Origin: Blautia sp. AF19-10LB
Lineage (GTDB): Bacteria > Bacillota > Clostridia > Lachnospirales > Lachnospiraceae
DNA length: 35,682 bases
Assembly (NCBI RefSeq): GCF_003461245.1
Contig: NZ_QTWS01000022.1
Coordinates: 1-35,682 of the forward strand
Direction of reading: 5' to 3'
Shown: positions 23,071 to 31,957 of the stretch, one piece after another
Position numbering within the stretch: the first letter of the stretch is position 1
Layout: each line of letters starts with the position of its first letter
Notes under the pieces: generated by a model
What the model was told of the DNA's origin: nothing
Database searches by the model: none
What the model saw: only the letters and a program-made list of their open reading frames with translations
Position numbers and translations under genes: made by a program

Positions 23071-24476
23071 AAAAACGACTGACCTCCATGTTTCTTGTTG
23101 CCTATATCCTGCTTGGCATTCTGGGATTTTTCCTGGTAACCTTTGCAGGCTCCCATATGCTCGAGGCAAGACTCGAAAAGTCCATTACTTCGGACATATA
23201 CCAGACAGCCCATCGTATCGCAGAAAGTGATCTTGTCAGTCATAACATCACTTCTGCCAACATGGAATCTATCCGCAGCAATCTGTCTCTGGCAACCAAC
23301 TATCCGGATACGATCATCTGGATCATCAACAGTAACGGACAGATCATCTTAAGCACACGCAAGGATATTTCACCGGACAATCCCATTGATCTGGAGGGAT
23401 TTAATCCGGCCTCCTGGGGCAGCAACTATTATCAGATCGGGGACTTTTATGGATATTTTTCAGAAACGCGGCTGAGCACGATCGCACCGATCACAGAAAA
23501 CCTCAACACCCGCGGTTATGTGGCGATCCACTATCTGATGAGTGACCTGTACCAGAGCCGCAGCAGCCTGCTCTGGATCATCCAGCTTCTGTTTGTGGTC
23601 ACTTATCTGCTGGTCGCTGTATTGTTTATCTTTTATAGTTTCCATGTACGGAAACCGCTCCATGAGATCACAAAGGGAGCCTCCGAATTTGCAAACGGAA
23701 ATCTGTCCTATCAGATCCCGGTCGACTCCGAAAATGAACTCGGCTACCTTGCCAAAAACTTAAACTACATGGCAGACAAGCTCAACCGGAACGGCGAATA
23801 TCAGCGGCAGTTTATTTCAAACATCTCGCATGATTTCCGCTCTCCTCTGACTTCGATCAAAGGTTATGTGGAGGCTATGATCGACGGCACCATCCCGGTT
23901 GAGATGCAGGAAAAATACCTCAAGATCATCTCCTACGAGGCAGAGCGTCTGGAAAAACTTACCCGCGGACTTCTGACACTCAACGAACTGGACATCCAGA
24001 AGCGTATGCTCAACATCCAGTCGTTCGATATCAACCAGGTCATCAAAAGCACTGCTGCTTCTTTTGAGGGTACCTGCACGACGCGGCAGATCCTTCTGGA
24101 ACTGGTCTTATCAGGCAAGGAACTCTATGCCCGTGCAGACGTCGAACAGATCCAGCAGGTACTGTATAATCTTCTCAGCAACGCGATCAAGTTCAGCCCG
24201 GATCATTCCACGATCACGATCGAAACGACGGAGAAAAACGACAAGATCTTTGTTTCCGTCAAGGACCATGGCATCGGGATCCCGAAATCCAGCATCAACA
24301 AGATCTGGGAACGTTTCTATAAGATCGACCGCTCCCGCGGCAAAGACCAGAAAGGCACCGGTCTCGGACTGGCGATCGTCAAAGAGATCATTTCCGCTCA
24401 CGGGCAGCACATCAATGTGATCAGCACCGAGGGCGTCGGAACAGAATTTATCTTTACGCTCGAAAAGGCAAAGTAG
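23067..24476 (+). CDS. Membrane sensor histidine kinase
   Basis: A 469-aa kinase, partner of the adjacent response regulator. Membrane helices near 7-29 and 165-190 flank an extracytoplasmic sensor domain of about 135 residues. A HAMP domain (about 191-243) leads to the HisKA H-box with H255 (ISHDFRSPLTSIKGYVEAM). The HATPase_c domain (about 340-465) has the N box LLSNAIKFSP, the G1 box DHGIGIP and the G2 box KGTGLGLAIVKEI. The layout is that of PhoR/WalK-like kinases, without a PAS domain. The stop codon lies in a terminator. Confidence 0.95.
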   Translation: MKKRLTSMFLVAYILLGILGFFLVTFAGSHMLEARLEKSITSDIYQTAHRIAESDLVSHNITSANMESIRSNLSLATNYPDTIIWIINSNGQIILSTRKDISPDNPIDLEGFNPASWGSNYYQIGDFYGYFSETRLSTIAPITENLNTRGYVAIHYLMSDLYQSRSSLLWIIQLLFVVTYLLVAVLFIFYSFHVRKPLHEITKGASEFANGNLSYQIPVDSENELGYLAKNLNYMADKLNRNGEYQRQFISNISHDFRSPLTSIKGYVEAMIDGTIPVEMQEKYLKIISYEAERLEKLTRGLLTLNELDIQKRMLNIQSFDINQVIKSTAASFEGTCTTRQILLELVLSGKELYARADVEQIQQVLYNLLSNAIKFSPDHSTITIETTEKNDKIFVSVKDHGIGIPKSSINKIWERFYKIDRSRGKDQKGTGLGLAIVKEIISAHGQHINVISTEGVGTEFIFTLEKAK

Positions 24477-24498
24477 ATTTCTCTACCTTGCCTTTTTG
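24465..24498 (+). terminator. Terminator between the kinase and ade (convergent)
   Basis: AAGGCAA and GTAGA pair with TTGCCTT and TCTAC (one A-C mismatch) around a 4-base loop, followed by a run of five T on the plus strand. The other strand has only four U, so it works best for the kinase transcript but may serve both. Confidence 0.85.
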
Positions 24499-24518
24499 TT
24501 ATCTTGTAAATCTTTGGT

Positions 24519-26246
24519 TCAACGGTCAAACGGGCTCTGGATCATACGGTCTTCCTGGGTCAGATATACACCTCTTGGCGTGATCCTGATCTCCGGAATG
24601 ACCGGAAGTGCCATAAATGACAGAGTAATAAACGGGTCAAAGCCCTCCGGGATTCCCATCTCATGTGCCTTTGGTATCATGCGTGCCAGCTTCTCATTTA
24701 CCTTCTCATATCCGGCATCACTCATAAGTCCCATGATCGGGAGCGGCAGAGTGTCGAATACCTGTCCGTTTTCAACCAAGGTATAGCCGCCCTGCGTGCG
24801 GAGAAGTTCCTGAACTGCCAGATACATGTCATGATCATTGTCGCCGATCACGATCAGATTGTGTGAATCGTGGGACACGCTCGATGCGATCGCACCACCG
24901 CGAAGCCCGAATCCTTTGACAATTCCCACGCCGATCTTGCCGGTGTTTTTGTGACGTTCGACTGCTGCGATCTTCTGATAGGTTCCATCCGGTTTAAATA
25001 CTTTCCGGCCCTTTTCTTCTGTATAGCCAACTTCCTCCTGGACATCTTCTGTTACGATCTGTCCTTCCAGCATCTTAAGGATATGTACCTTTCCTTCTCT
25101 CCACGGAAGGCAGAGATCAGATTCCCTGAATCCCAGAAGATGTACTGTATTTTTGAGCTGAGGATCACATGGGCGGATCTCAACTTTTTCATCCTTGATG
25201 ATCTTTTTGCCCCTATGGTACACTTCCAAGACATTCATATCACTTAAGTTATCCAGCACAACAAAATCTGCCTGATATCCCGGTGCGATCGCACCAAGAT
25301 GATGCAGTCCATAGCATTTCGCTGCCTGTATTGTTGCCATCTTGAGTGCCTGTTCCGGTCTCAGCCCAAGCTGAACTGCCTTTCTGACATTGAAATTGAT
25401 GTGTCCTTCTTTTCGGATCTCTTCGATGTGCTTGTCATCGGTGCAAAAGCAAAATCCTGAGGTATCGGTGTGATGCTCTACGATTCCCTTAACGATCGCT
25501 TCCAGGTTCTTGGCGGCACTTCCTTCACGGATCAGCACCTGCATTCCATTTCTGCACTCTTCCATGGCATACTCATAAGTCACACATTCATGGTCTGTGG
25601 AAATGCCTGCCAGTGCATATGCAGCCAGATCTCCCGGCGGCAAAAATGGTGCATGTCCGTCACGGACTCTGTCCTTAAAAACGGACAGTTTCTCATGCAT
25701 GGATACACTTCCGTTTACAACAGACGGTGCATCCATAACCTCGCCAAGTCCCAGGATCCTCGGATTATTGAGATATGCCTTCATCTTTCCTGCAGTGAGG
25801 GTGCATCCATTGTCATCGACATGTGTAGCCGGTACACAGGAAGGCATCATCACATAGACATTTGCCGGAACCTCCTCGGTCTGTTCCAGGATATAGTCGA
25901 TTCCGTCAATTCCTGAGACATTTGCGGATTCATGCGGATCTACAATAAATGTAGTCGTGCCGCACTGTGCAGCCTGCCGGATCAGTTCTCCCGGAGTTAC
26001 CAGTGTCGATTCCAGGTGAAGGTGGCTGTCGATAAATCCCGGGCAGAGATATTTCCCACCCAGATCGATTTCTGTCTCTCCTTCATACTCTCCGACACCA
26101 ATTACGATGCCATCCTCGACTGCCACATCTCCCTTACAGAACTCACCAGAGTGAGCCATGAACACATTTGCATTTTTGAAAACGAGAAACGGTTTGCGGA
26201 TTCCACGCGCAATTTCCGAGTAGATACGATATCTTTCCAGTTCCAT
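24519..26246 (-). CDS. ade: Adenine deaminase
   Basis: A 575-aa amidohydrolase that converts adenine to hypoxanthine for purine salvage. Motifs are the metal-binding DSHLHLEST near residue 72, FIVDPHESANVSG, TDDKH and GAIAPGYQADFVVLDNLSD, plus the C-terminal adenine deaminase domain (GLRGGAIASSVSHDSHNLIV, IPKAHEMG). Length is typical (about 570-600). GGAGGG lies a few bases before the ATG at 26246. Downstream of trmL by 54 bases in the same direction, so it may share that transcript. Confidence 0.95.
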   Translation of the reverse strand: MELERYRIYSEIARGIRKPFLVFKNANVFMAHSGEFCKGDVAVEDGIVIGVGEYEGETEIDLGGKYLCPGFIDSHLHLESTLVTPGELIRQAAQCGTTTFIVDPHESANVSGIDGIDYILEQTEEVPANVYVMMPSCVPATHVDDNGCTLTAGKMKAYLNNPRILGLGEVMDAPSVVNGSVSMHEKLSVFKDRVRDGHAPFLPPGDLAAYALAGISTDHECVTYEYAMEECRNGMQVLIREGSAAKNLEAIVKGIVEHHTDTSGFCFCTDDKHIEEIRKEGHINFNVRKAVQLGLRPEQALKMATIQAAKCYGLHHLGAIAPGYQADFVVLDNLSDMNVLEVYHRGKKIIKDEKVEIRPCDPQLKNTVHLLGFRESDLCLPWREGKVHILKMLEGQIVTEDVQEEVGYTEEKGRKVFKPDGTYQKIAAVERHKNTGKIGVGIVKGFGLRGGAIASSVSHDSHNLIVIGDNDHDMYLAVQELLRTQGGYTLVENGQVFDTLPLPIMGLMSDAGYEKVNEKLARMIPKAHEMGIPEGFDPFITLSFMALPVIPEIRITPRGVYLTQEDRMIQSPFDR

Positions 26247-26300
26247 GCAGATCCCTCCTTTTCGGTCAGCAGTGCAGCTTTATTTGATTTTGCCGGGAAT

Positions 26301-26801
26301 TTATTCCCATTTATGATCATGCAGTTCTCCCTGGAGCTGCATGTGGTCAAAGTTGTTCTGACGCAGTGCCTCATACAGAACGATTGCCACTGAATTGCTC
26401 AGATTCAGTGACCGAATGTCATTGATCATTGGAATGCGGATACAGTTTTCCTTATGTTTCATAAGGATCTCCTCCGGGATTCCGGCACTTTCTTTGCCAA
26501 ACATGATGTAACAGTCGTCCTCAAATTTAACATCTGTATAGGTCTGAAGTCCTTTGGTTGTTGCGTAGTAGATCTTCGCTCCGGGATTTTTCTGAAGGAA
26601 TTCTTCGTAATCCAGATAGGTAGTCACATCCAGATCCTTCCAGTAGTCCATCCCGGCACGTTTGATTGCTTTTTCACTCAGGCTGAACCCCAGCGGCTCG
26701 ATCAGGTGAAGCCTTGTCCCTGTCGCCACGCAGGTTCTGCCAATGTTTCCTGTGTTTGCCGGTATCTCCGGCTCATGCAGTACGATATTCAGTCTTGCCA
26801 T
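26301..26801 (-). CDS. trmL: tRNA (cytidine/uridine-34 2'-O)-methyltransferase TrmL
   Basis: A 166-aa SPOUT methyltransferase that modifies the wobble ribose of tRNA-Leu. Diagnostic motifs are LHEPEIPANTGNIGRTC near the N-terminus, the middle MFGKESAGIPEEIL and the knot segment IPMINDIRSLNLSNSVAIVL near 122-142. Length is normal (about 155-170). Its first codons overlap the end of the PurM-like gene by 13 bases, so they are translationally coupled. Confidence 0.95.
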   Translation of the reverse strand: MARLNIVLHEPEIPANTGNIGRTCVATGTRLHLIEPLGFSLSEKAIKRAGMDYWKDLDVTTYLDYEEFLQKNPGAKIYYATTKGLQTYTDVKFEDDCYIMFGKESAGIPEEILMKHKENCIRIPMINDIRSLNLSNSVAIVLYEALRQNNFDHMQLQGELHDHKWE

Positions 26802-27415
26802 TTCTTATCTTTTCTCCATTTCTCTCCCCAGGAAAATCTGGTCAGTTCATCCTGAGAAGGACGTTCCAGATAGCGGGTCAGCCCGCCGCTGTACAGAAGC
26901 CGGTCATTCCCCTCAACAGCCTTGCCGATCACTGCCGCCGGGATCTGCTGATGAAGACATTCCTGTACAACTTTCGCCCCATCTGTACACCCCAGAAGGA
27001 CAGCACCATCTGACAGTAATTTGTACAGATTTACATCCAGTCTCTCACAGATCTCTATTGTTTCCTGGCGGACCGGGATCGCACGAAGGTCTGCACGAAG
27101 TCCTGTTCCGGAAGCCTCTGTCATCTTCCACAGACCGCTCAAAACACCGCCTGTTCCCAGATCATATCTGGCATGGATCTCATCCTTAAAAGGCTCAGAA
27201 AGCATCTCCGGTACTCTGCACTTCTCCAGTGTACGGACGGTATTCCAGAGAAATCCATCTGAAAAATATTCAAGAAGCTTTTCTTTCTCCTTCTCGATCA
27301 GGATCTGTGTTCCCTCAATTGCGATCACGCCCGCAACAACCAGATCATCTCCGATCTCAAGTGCACCGTCGATTTGACTTTTAAGTGCCTCCATTGCCTG
27401 CTGCCCCAGTTTCAT
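26789..27415 (-). CDS. Stand-alone AIR synthase (PurM/HypE) C-terminal domain-like protein
   Basis: A 208-aa protein resembling the C-terminal domain of PurM/HypE-type enzymes: DLGTGGVLSGLWKMTEASGT, then LRADLRAIPVRQETIEICER and LLSDGAVLLGC. The N-terminal ATP-binding domain of true AIR synthases (about 150 residues) is missing; its place is taken by about 55 residues with a VVAGVIAIEGTQILIEKEKE segment. The start is an ATG, with genes upstream reading the same way. It is coupled to trmL by overlap. Whether it is an enzyme or regulator is unknown; the AIR-synthase label is from fold motifs only. Confidence 0.72.
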   Translation of the reverse strand: MKLGQQAMEALKSQIDGALEIGDDLVVAGVIAIEGTQILIEKEKEKLLEYFSDGFLWNTVRTLEKCRVPEMLSEPFKDEIHARYDLGTGGVLSGLWKMTEASGTGLRADLRAIPVRQETIEICERLDVNLYKLLSDGAVLLGCTDGAKVVQECLHQQIPAAVIGKAVEGNDRLLYSGGLTRYLERPSQDELTRFSWGEKWRKDKKWQD

Positions 27416-27445
27416 ATGTTCATCCTCCGTTTCATCTTATACCTC

Positions 27446-27550
27446 TTATAAAAGAATGGAGAGAACACTTGGAACTACCATTGCAAGGACAAGAATGACT
27501 GCGATCACAGCAGCAAATATTTTTCTTTTTTTCGGATCAAACATTCCCAT
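27446..27550 (-). CDS. 34-aa single-pass membrane protein
   Basis: MGMFDPKKRKIFAAVIAVIL continues as a hydrophobic helix to the end (VLAMVVPSVLSILL). GAGGTG lies 8 bases before the ATG, and the ORF begins 10 bases after the radical-SAM gene. The basic KKRK before the helix predicts an inside N-terminus. Likely a real tiny membrane protein; function unknown and family not recognised. Confidence 0.65.
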   Translation of the reverse strand: MGMFDPKKRKIFAAVIAVILVLAMVVPSVLSILL

Positions 27551-27560
27551 TTTTATCACC

Positions 27561-29225
27561 TCATTCTATGTTGTCCAAATCCAGCTCTATCGTTTCTGTG
27601 TGTGCATTATTGGACAGTGGATTTCTGTTTTCATAATCGAACAGAATTGTTGTCCCATCCGGGAAAGCTTCTATGTGTGCTGTTTTTGAAATCTTATGTT
27701 TCTTACGGTAAGTCCATACAGCACTTTCATACGGTTTCTGATCTGCTGCAAACAAAGGACGTTTCTTAAGTTTTTCTCTTAAGTACAGATCATAGAGCAT
27801 ATGCTGTGCTGCCACATCCGCATCGAGATCTGTTTCCTCACGGAGAAATTCCAGCAGGATCTCATAACGGCGCATCCTTGAATGTGAGATCTCGCTGTAG
27901 CCTTTTTTCTCATAAAAAGCTCCCAGCTTCTCATAAAAGGTAAACGCATCCGCAAACTGCGGCACCAGATATTCCAGTGTGTTCTGAAACTGTCCGCTGT
28001 TGTAATAAACTTCCACCATACTCTCTACCATCTTAAGTCTCAGGACTTCCTTATAGGACAGCCAGTTAGTAGAAAGCACTTCGTATGGTTCTTTTTCTTT
28101 ATGCATGATCCCGTATTTCTCTGCTTCTTTTTCCATCAGGGAACCCTTGAGCACCTTGAGGAAACCAAGCTGGAGCTGATCCGGTTTCATCCTGTACACA
28201 TCATTAAAAGAACGGTGGAAAGTATCATAATCCTCATACGGAAGTCCTGCGATCAGATCCAGGTGCTGGTGGATGTTTCCAAAGCTGTGCACCTTCGCAA
28301 CACATCTCTCCAATTTGTCAAGATCCATATGTCTGTGGATCGCATGAATGGTGTCCGGATTTGTGGACTGTACACCGATCTCAAGCTGGATAAGTCCGGG
28401 ACGCATCCTGCTCATAAGCTGCATTTCTTCGTCCCGGAGAAGGTCTGCCGAAACTTCAAAATGAAAATTCGTGATCCCATTGTCATGCTCCAGGATATAT
28501 TTCCAGATCGTCATTGCGTGCTCGTGCTTACAGTTAAACGTACGGTCCACAAACTTGACCTGCGGCACCCTGTGATCCAGGAAAAACTGTAATTCTTTCT
28601 TGACCAGGTCAAGATCACGGAACCTGAGCTTCTTATCAATAGAAGAAAGACAGTAACTGCAGGAAAAAGGACATCCCCTGCTGCTCTCATAATAAATAAT
28701 CTTGTTCTCAAAGTCCTCCAGATGTTCATATACAAAAGGAATCTCACTTAGATCCGTAAGTTCTCTCCATCCATTGTGATGGATCTCCTCGCCTTCACGA
28801 TAAGCAATCCCTGGAATCTCAGATAAAGTTCCCACACCGTCCACATAATAACGCACAAGCTCGAGGAACGTCTTTTCGCCCTCACCAACCATGACACCGG
28901 TCACCTGCGGAGTCCTCCGAAGAAAAGCTTCCGCATCGAAAGAAACCTCCGGACCTCCCGTCCAGAATTTTACATCTGGAAGGATCTTGTGAAGATCCTC
29001 AAGCAGATCTCTGACAAAAGAAATGTTCCATATATAGCAGGAAAAGCAGACTACATCTGCTCCACTTAAATAAATATCCTTCAAAATCTCGTCTTTTGTC
29101 TGATTGATCGTATATTCTCCCAGGAGAATATGCTCCTGATAAGCGGATGCATATGCCCTGAGATCGTATACTGCAAGATTTGAATGAATATATTTCGCAT
29201 TACATGCTGCCAGTAATATTTTCAT
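27561..29225 (-). CDS. B12-binding domain radical SAM protein, DUF4080 family
   Basis: A 554-aa protein with an N-terminal cobalamin-binding-like Rossmann domain (about 1-140), a radical-SAM core with the cluster motif C-x3-C-x2-C (GCPFSCSYC, about 183-191), and a C-terminal DUF4080 region (about 370-520) with VEVYYNSGQFQNTLEYLVPQ. The N-terminal domain lacks the DxHxxG motif of base-off cobalamin proteins as far as I can see, so B12 use is uncertain. The substrate is unknown. It lies 24 bases downstream of trxA and close to trxB; thioredoxin might supply its reductant, which is speculation. Confidence 0.88.
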   Translation of the reverse strand: MKILLAACNAKYIHSNLAVYDLRAYASAYQEHILLGEYTINQTKDEILKDIYLSGADVVCFSCYIWNISFVRDLLEDLHKILPDVKFWTGGPEVSFDAEAFLRRTPQVTGVMVGEGEKTFLELVRYYVDGVGTLSEIPGIAYREGEEIHHNGWRELTDLSEIPFVYEHLEDFENKIIYYESSRGCPFSCSYCLSSIDKKLRFRDLDLVKKELQFFLDHRVPQVKFVDRTFNCKHEHAMTIWKYILEHDNGITNFHFEVSADLLRDEEMQLMSRMRPGLIQLEIGVQSTNPDTIHAIHRHMDLDKLERCVAKVHSFGNIHQHLDLIAGLPYEDYDTFHRSFNDVYRMKPDQLQLGFLKVLKGSLMEKEAEKYGIMHKEKEPYEVLSTNWLSYKEVLRLKMVESMVEVYYNSGQFQNTLEYLVPQFADAFTFYEKLGAFYEKKGYSEISHSRMRRYEILLEFLREETDLDADVAAQHMLYDLYLREKLKKRPLFAADQKPYESAVWTYRKKHKISKTAHIEAFPDGTTILFDYENRNPLSNNAHTETIELDLDNIE

Positions 29226-29249
29226 AAATCTTATAAACCTTCCCGGACC

Positions 29250-29552
29250 TTATTTGTCCAGAAGTTCCTTGATCGCAGCTTTTGGAGTCAGACCAACCAA
29301 ACGCTCTGCTTCCTTGCCATCCTTAAAGATCAGAAGTGTCGGGATGCTCATGATACGGAACTGCTGTGCAAGACCAGGCTGCTGGTCAACATCGATCTTG
29401 CCTACGCAGTATCCTTCCTCTGCCAGTTCCTCAACGATCGGTCCCTGACGCATGCACGGTCCACACCATGTTGCCCAGAAATCCAGTAATACCGGTTTCT
29501 CTGACTTAAGAACTTCCTGCTCAAAATTCTCTGCTGTAATTGTTTTTGCCAT
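29250..29552 (-). CDS. trxA: Thioredoxin
   Basis: A 100-aa thioredoxin with the canonical active site WCGPC (about residues 29-33) and the cis-proline in SIPTLLIFKDG. The usual KM after the motif is MR (CGPCMRQ), a small variation. It acts as a cytoplasmic protein-disulfide reductant. It follows trxB after 52 bases and precedes the radical-SAM gene by 24, forming an apparent trxB-trxA-radical SAM unit. Confidence 0.95.
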   Translation of the reverse strand: MAKTITAENFEQEVLKSEKPVLLDFWATWCGPCMRQGPIVEELAEEGYCVGKIDVDQQPGLAQQFRIMSIPTLLIFKDGKEAERLVGLTPKAAIKELLDK

Positions 29553-29604
29553 AATGCTTCCTCCTTGATATTTCGATCCACGATTAGTGTTTCTTGATTT
29601 TTAT

Positions 29605-30507
29605 TTATGATACCTTTTTGTGCCGGACATATTTGCCGGCGCTGATGGCTGCCATACTGCCTTCGTAAACGGCCTTGGAAACCTGGAGAAGTCCGCCTGT
29701 GCAGTCTCCTGCGGCAAAAAGTCCCGGAATCGTTGTCGCCATCTCTTCGTCGGTTTTGATATTTCCCTTATCGGTGATCTCTGCTCCCATCTGTCTGGCA
29801 ATCTCTGTGCTTCCTGCCGTACCGAGTGCCACAAAGACACCGTCCGCAGGATAAAAAGAGCTCTCTGGTGCTTCCGCATCCTGTGCAGCTGTATCACTCT
29901 GCATCAGAAGTCCGGAAACCTTGTCATCGCCTTCGATCGCCTGGATCTTCATCGTATTGACTGCGATCGGATGTTCTCTGGAAAATTCCGGTTCCTTCCC
30001 ATCCGTATAGATGGTCACATCCTGCGTGACATTCCGAAGTTCCTCTGCTTCATGAAGGGCGAACTCACCGTTTCCGACAACGGCAACTTCCTTTCCTCTG
30101 TAAAAAAAGGCATCACAGACCGCGCAGTAGCTGACACCTCTTCCTTCAAAATCCTTAAGTCCCGGAATCTTCGGGGCACTGCGCTTCCCTCCTGTCGCCA
30201 GGATCACGCTGACTGTGTCAAAATCACCTGCTGTCGTCTTGACAGTAAATGTATCAAAACCACTGATCCCAAGGACCTCTGCATCCAGGATACGCACTCC
30301 CAGGGCTTCCGCCTGAGATATCCCTCTCTCGTAGAGTTCCTTACCGGAAAGCGGCTGTTCCAGTCCATAATAATTCTCGATCTTCTCCGCCTTTTCCAGT
30401 GCTCCGATGCCGTTGTTGATGACAAGCGGATTCATGTTTCCCCTTGCAGCATACAGAGCGGCTGAGATACCGGCGGGACCTGCACCGATGATCACTATAT
30501 TTTCCAT
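29605..30507 (-). CDS. trxB: Thioredoxin reductase-like flavoprotein
   Basis: A 300-aa FAD protein: N-terminal GAGPAGISAALYAARG, the redox-active CxxC in CAVCDAFF (about 132-139), a second dinucleotide motif GNGEFALHEAEEL and a C-terminal FAD motif GLFAAGDCTGG. The NADPH-specific HRRxxxR after the second strand is absent; here it reads TIYTDGKEPEF. Clostridia are known to have ferredoxin-dependent or NADH-using thioredoxin reductases, and this may be one. Adjacent trxA gives the substrate. A promoter with TGGACA/TATTAT lies upstream. Confidence 0.9.
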   Translation of the reverse strand: MENIVIIGAGPAGISAALYAARGNMNPLVINNGIGALEKAEKIENYYGLEQPLSGKELYERGISQAEALGVRILDAEVLGISGFDTFTVKTTAGDFDTVSVILATGGKRSAPKIPGLKDFEGRGVSYCAVCDAFFYRGKEVAVVGNGEFALHEAEELRNVTQDVTIYTDGKEPEFSREHPIAVNTMKIQAIEGDDKVSGLLMQSDTAAQDAEAPESSFYPADGVFVALGTAGSTEIARQMGAEITDKGNIKTDEEMATTIPGLFAAGDCTGGLLQVSKAVYEGSMAAISAGKYVRHKKVS

Positions 30508-30533
30508 TTTATCACCTGCCTTTTTGTTATTTT

Positions 30534-30562
30534 ATAATATTACACCAGAGAAGAAATGTCCA
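30534..30562 (-). promoter_or_regulatory. Sigma-A-like promoter of trxB
   Basis: On the minus strand TGGACA (30557-30562) and TATTAT (30534-30539) are 17 bases apart, about 30 bases upstream of the trxB start. The site matches the consensus at 4 to 5 of 6 positions in each box and is probably the promoter for trxB-trxA-radical SAM. Confidence 0.6.
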
Positions 30563-30698
30563 GAATGTTTTCGCTTCATTCCTGACAGGGCATTGAAAAA
30601 TCCAAAATTTTTTTGTGTATTTCTCTTTACAATTATGTTATATTTATGTTGTTTCTAAATTTGTCATTTATTTTAAATGTATATAAGGAGTAACTATT

Positions 30699-31883
30699 AT
30701 GCGCAGTTTTGAATATTTTGCCCCTACAAAGGTTATTTTTGGTAAAGATTCTCATTTGCAGATCGGTGATATTCTGAAGAAAGAGAACTGTCACAAAGTT
30801 CTGATCCATTACGGAGGCAAGAGTGCCGTCGCTTCCGGGCTGATCGACGAAGTTTCCGGATGTCTTACTGATGCCGGCATTGATTTCGTTACCCTGGGCG
30901 GCGTTGTCCCGAACCCGCGTCTTTCCAAAGTACGTGAAGGTATCGAGCTCTGTAAGAAAGAAAACGTAGATTTCATTCTCGCTGTCGGCGGTGGAAGTGT
31001 TATTGACTCTGCCAAGGCGATCGGGTACGGCGTTGCAAATCCATGGACAGATGTCTGGAATTTTTATCTCAAGACAGAAGTTCCGACTGCCTGTCTTCCG
31101 ATCGGCGTCATCCCTACCATTGCAGCTTCCGGAAGTGAGATGAGCAATTCCTCTGTCATCACCAATGAGGATGGCTGGCTGAAACGAGGTGCTGCCAAAT
31201 GCGATCTCTGCCGTCCGAAATTTGCCCTGATGAACCCGAAGCTTACCTACAGCCTTCCGCAGTATCAGACGGAGAGCGGCTGTGTGGATATCCTCATGCA
31301 CACCATGGAGCGTTATTTCGTCAATATCGAGACTATGGAGATCACAGACAGCATCAGTGAATCTCTGATGCAGACTGTCATCTACAACGCACGTATTCTT
31401 ATGAGGGAACCTGACAACTACACAGCCCGCGCAGAGATCATGTGGGCAGGAAGCCTCTCTCACAATGGTCTGACCGGATGTGGAACCGGCGGTGGCGACT
31501 GGGCATGTCACCAGCTTGAGCACGAGCTTGGCGGACTCTATGATGTCACTCACGGTGCCGGTCTTGCAGCGATCTGGGGAAGCTGGGCAAGATATGTATA
31601 CGATGTAAATCCGGAGCGTTTCGCACAGTTTGCGACCAACGTATTCGATATCCCGTGCGGCCTTGATTTCGAAAAGACCGCCCTGGCAGGAATCGAGGCA
31701 ATGGAGGACTTTTTCCGTTCGATCAAGATGCCTGTCAGCCTGCATGAACTTGGACTTGACCTTGATGATCAGCAGATCCATGAACTCGCTTTTAAGTGCA
31801 GTTATGAAGATACCCGCACGATCGGCGTGTTCAAGCAGCTCAATATGAAAGACATGGAAAAGATCTATACCATGGCAAGATAA
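30699..31883 (+). CDS. Iron-containing alcohol dehydrogenase (butanol dehydrogenase-like)
   Basis: A 394-aa group III alcohol dehydrogenase. NAD(P)-binding motif GGGSVIDSAKAIGYG is near residues 98-112. Metal-binding residues lie in SGCVDILMHTMERYF (Asp and His) and CHQLEHELGG ... THGAGLAA (His). It resembles the NADPH-dependent butanol dehydrogenases and YqdH. It likely reduces an aldehyde to an alcohol in fermentation; substrate uncertain. The ATG at 30699 has AAGGAG 8 bases upstream. It is monocistronic and ends in a strong terminator. Confidence 0.93.
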   Translation: MRSFEYFAPTKVIFGKDSHLQIGDILKKENCHKVLIHYGGKSAVASGLIDEVSGCLTDAGIDFVTLGGVVPNPRLSKVREGIELCKKENVDFILAVGGGSVIDSAKAIGYGVANPWTDVWNFYLKTEVPTACLPIGVIPTIAASGSEMSNSSVITNEDGWLKRGAAKCDLCRPKFALMNPKLTYSLPQYQTESGCVDILMHTMERYFVNIETMEITDSISESLMQTVIYNARILMREPDNYTARAEIMWAGSLSHNGLTGCGTGGGDWACHQLEHELGGLYDVTHGAGLAAIWGSWARYVYDVNPERFAQFATNVFDIPCGLDFEKTALAGIEAMEDFFRSIKMPVSLHELGLDLDDQQIHELAFKCSYEDTRTIGVFKQLNMKDMEKIYTMAR

Positions 31884-31891
31884 CTTTTTAT

Positions 31892-31942
31892 AAAAAATCT
31901 CCGGCAGGATTCCGTAAATCGGTTCTGCCGGAGATCTTTTTG
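31892..31942 (+). terminator. Bidirectional intrinsic terminator after the alcohol dehydrogenase
   Basis: ATCTCCGGCAG (31897-31907) and CTGCCGGAGAT (31925-31935) form a perfect 11-bp stem around 17 bases. TTTTT follows on the plus strand, and six A precede the first arm, giving UUUUUU on the minus strand. It serves both this gene and the convergent 3D-domain gene. Confidence 0.9.
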
Positions 31943-31957
31943 TTCCAGAATATTTAT

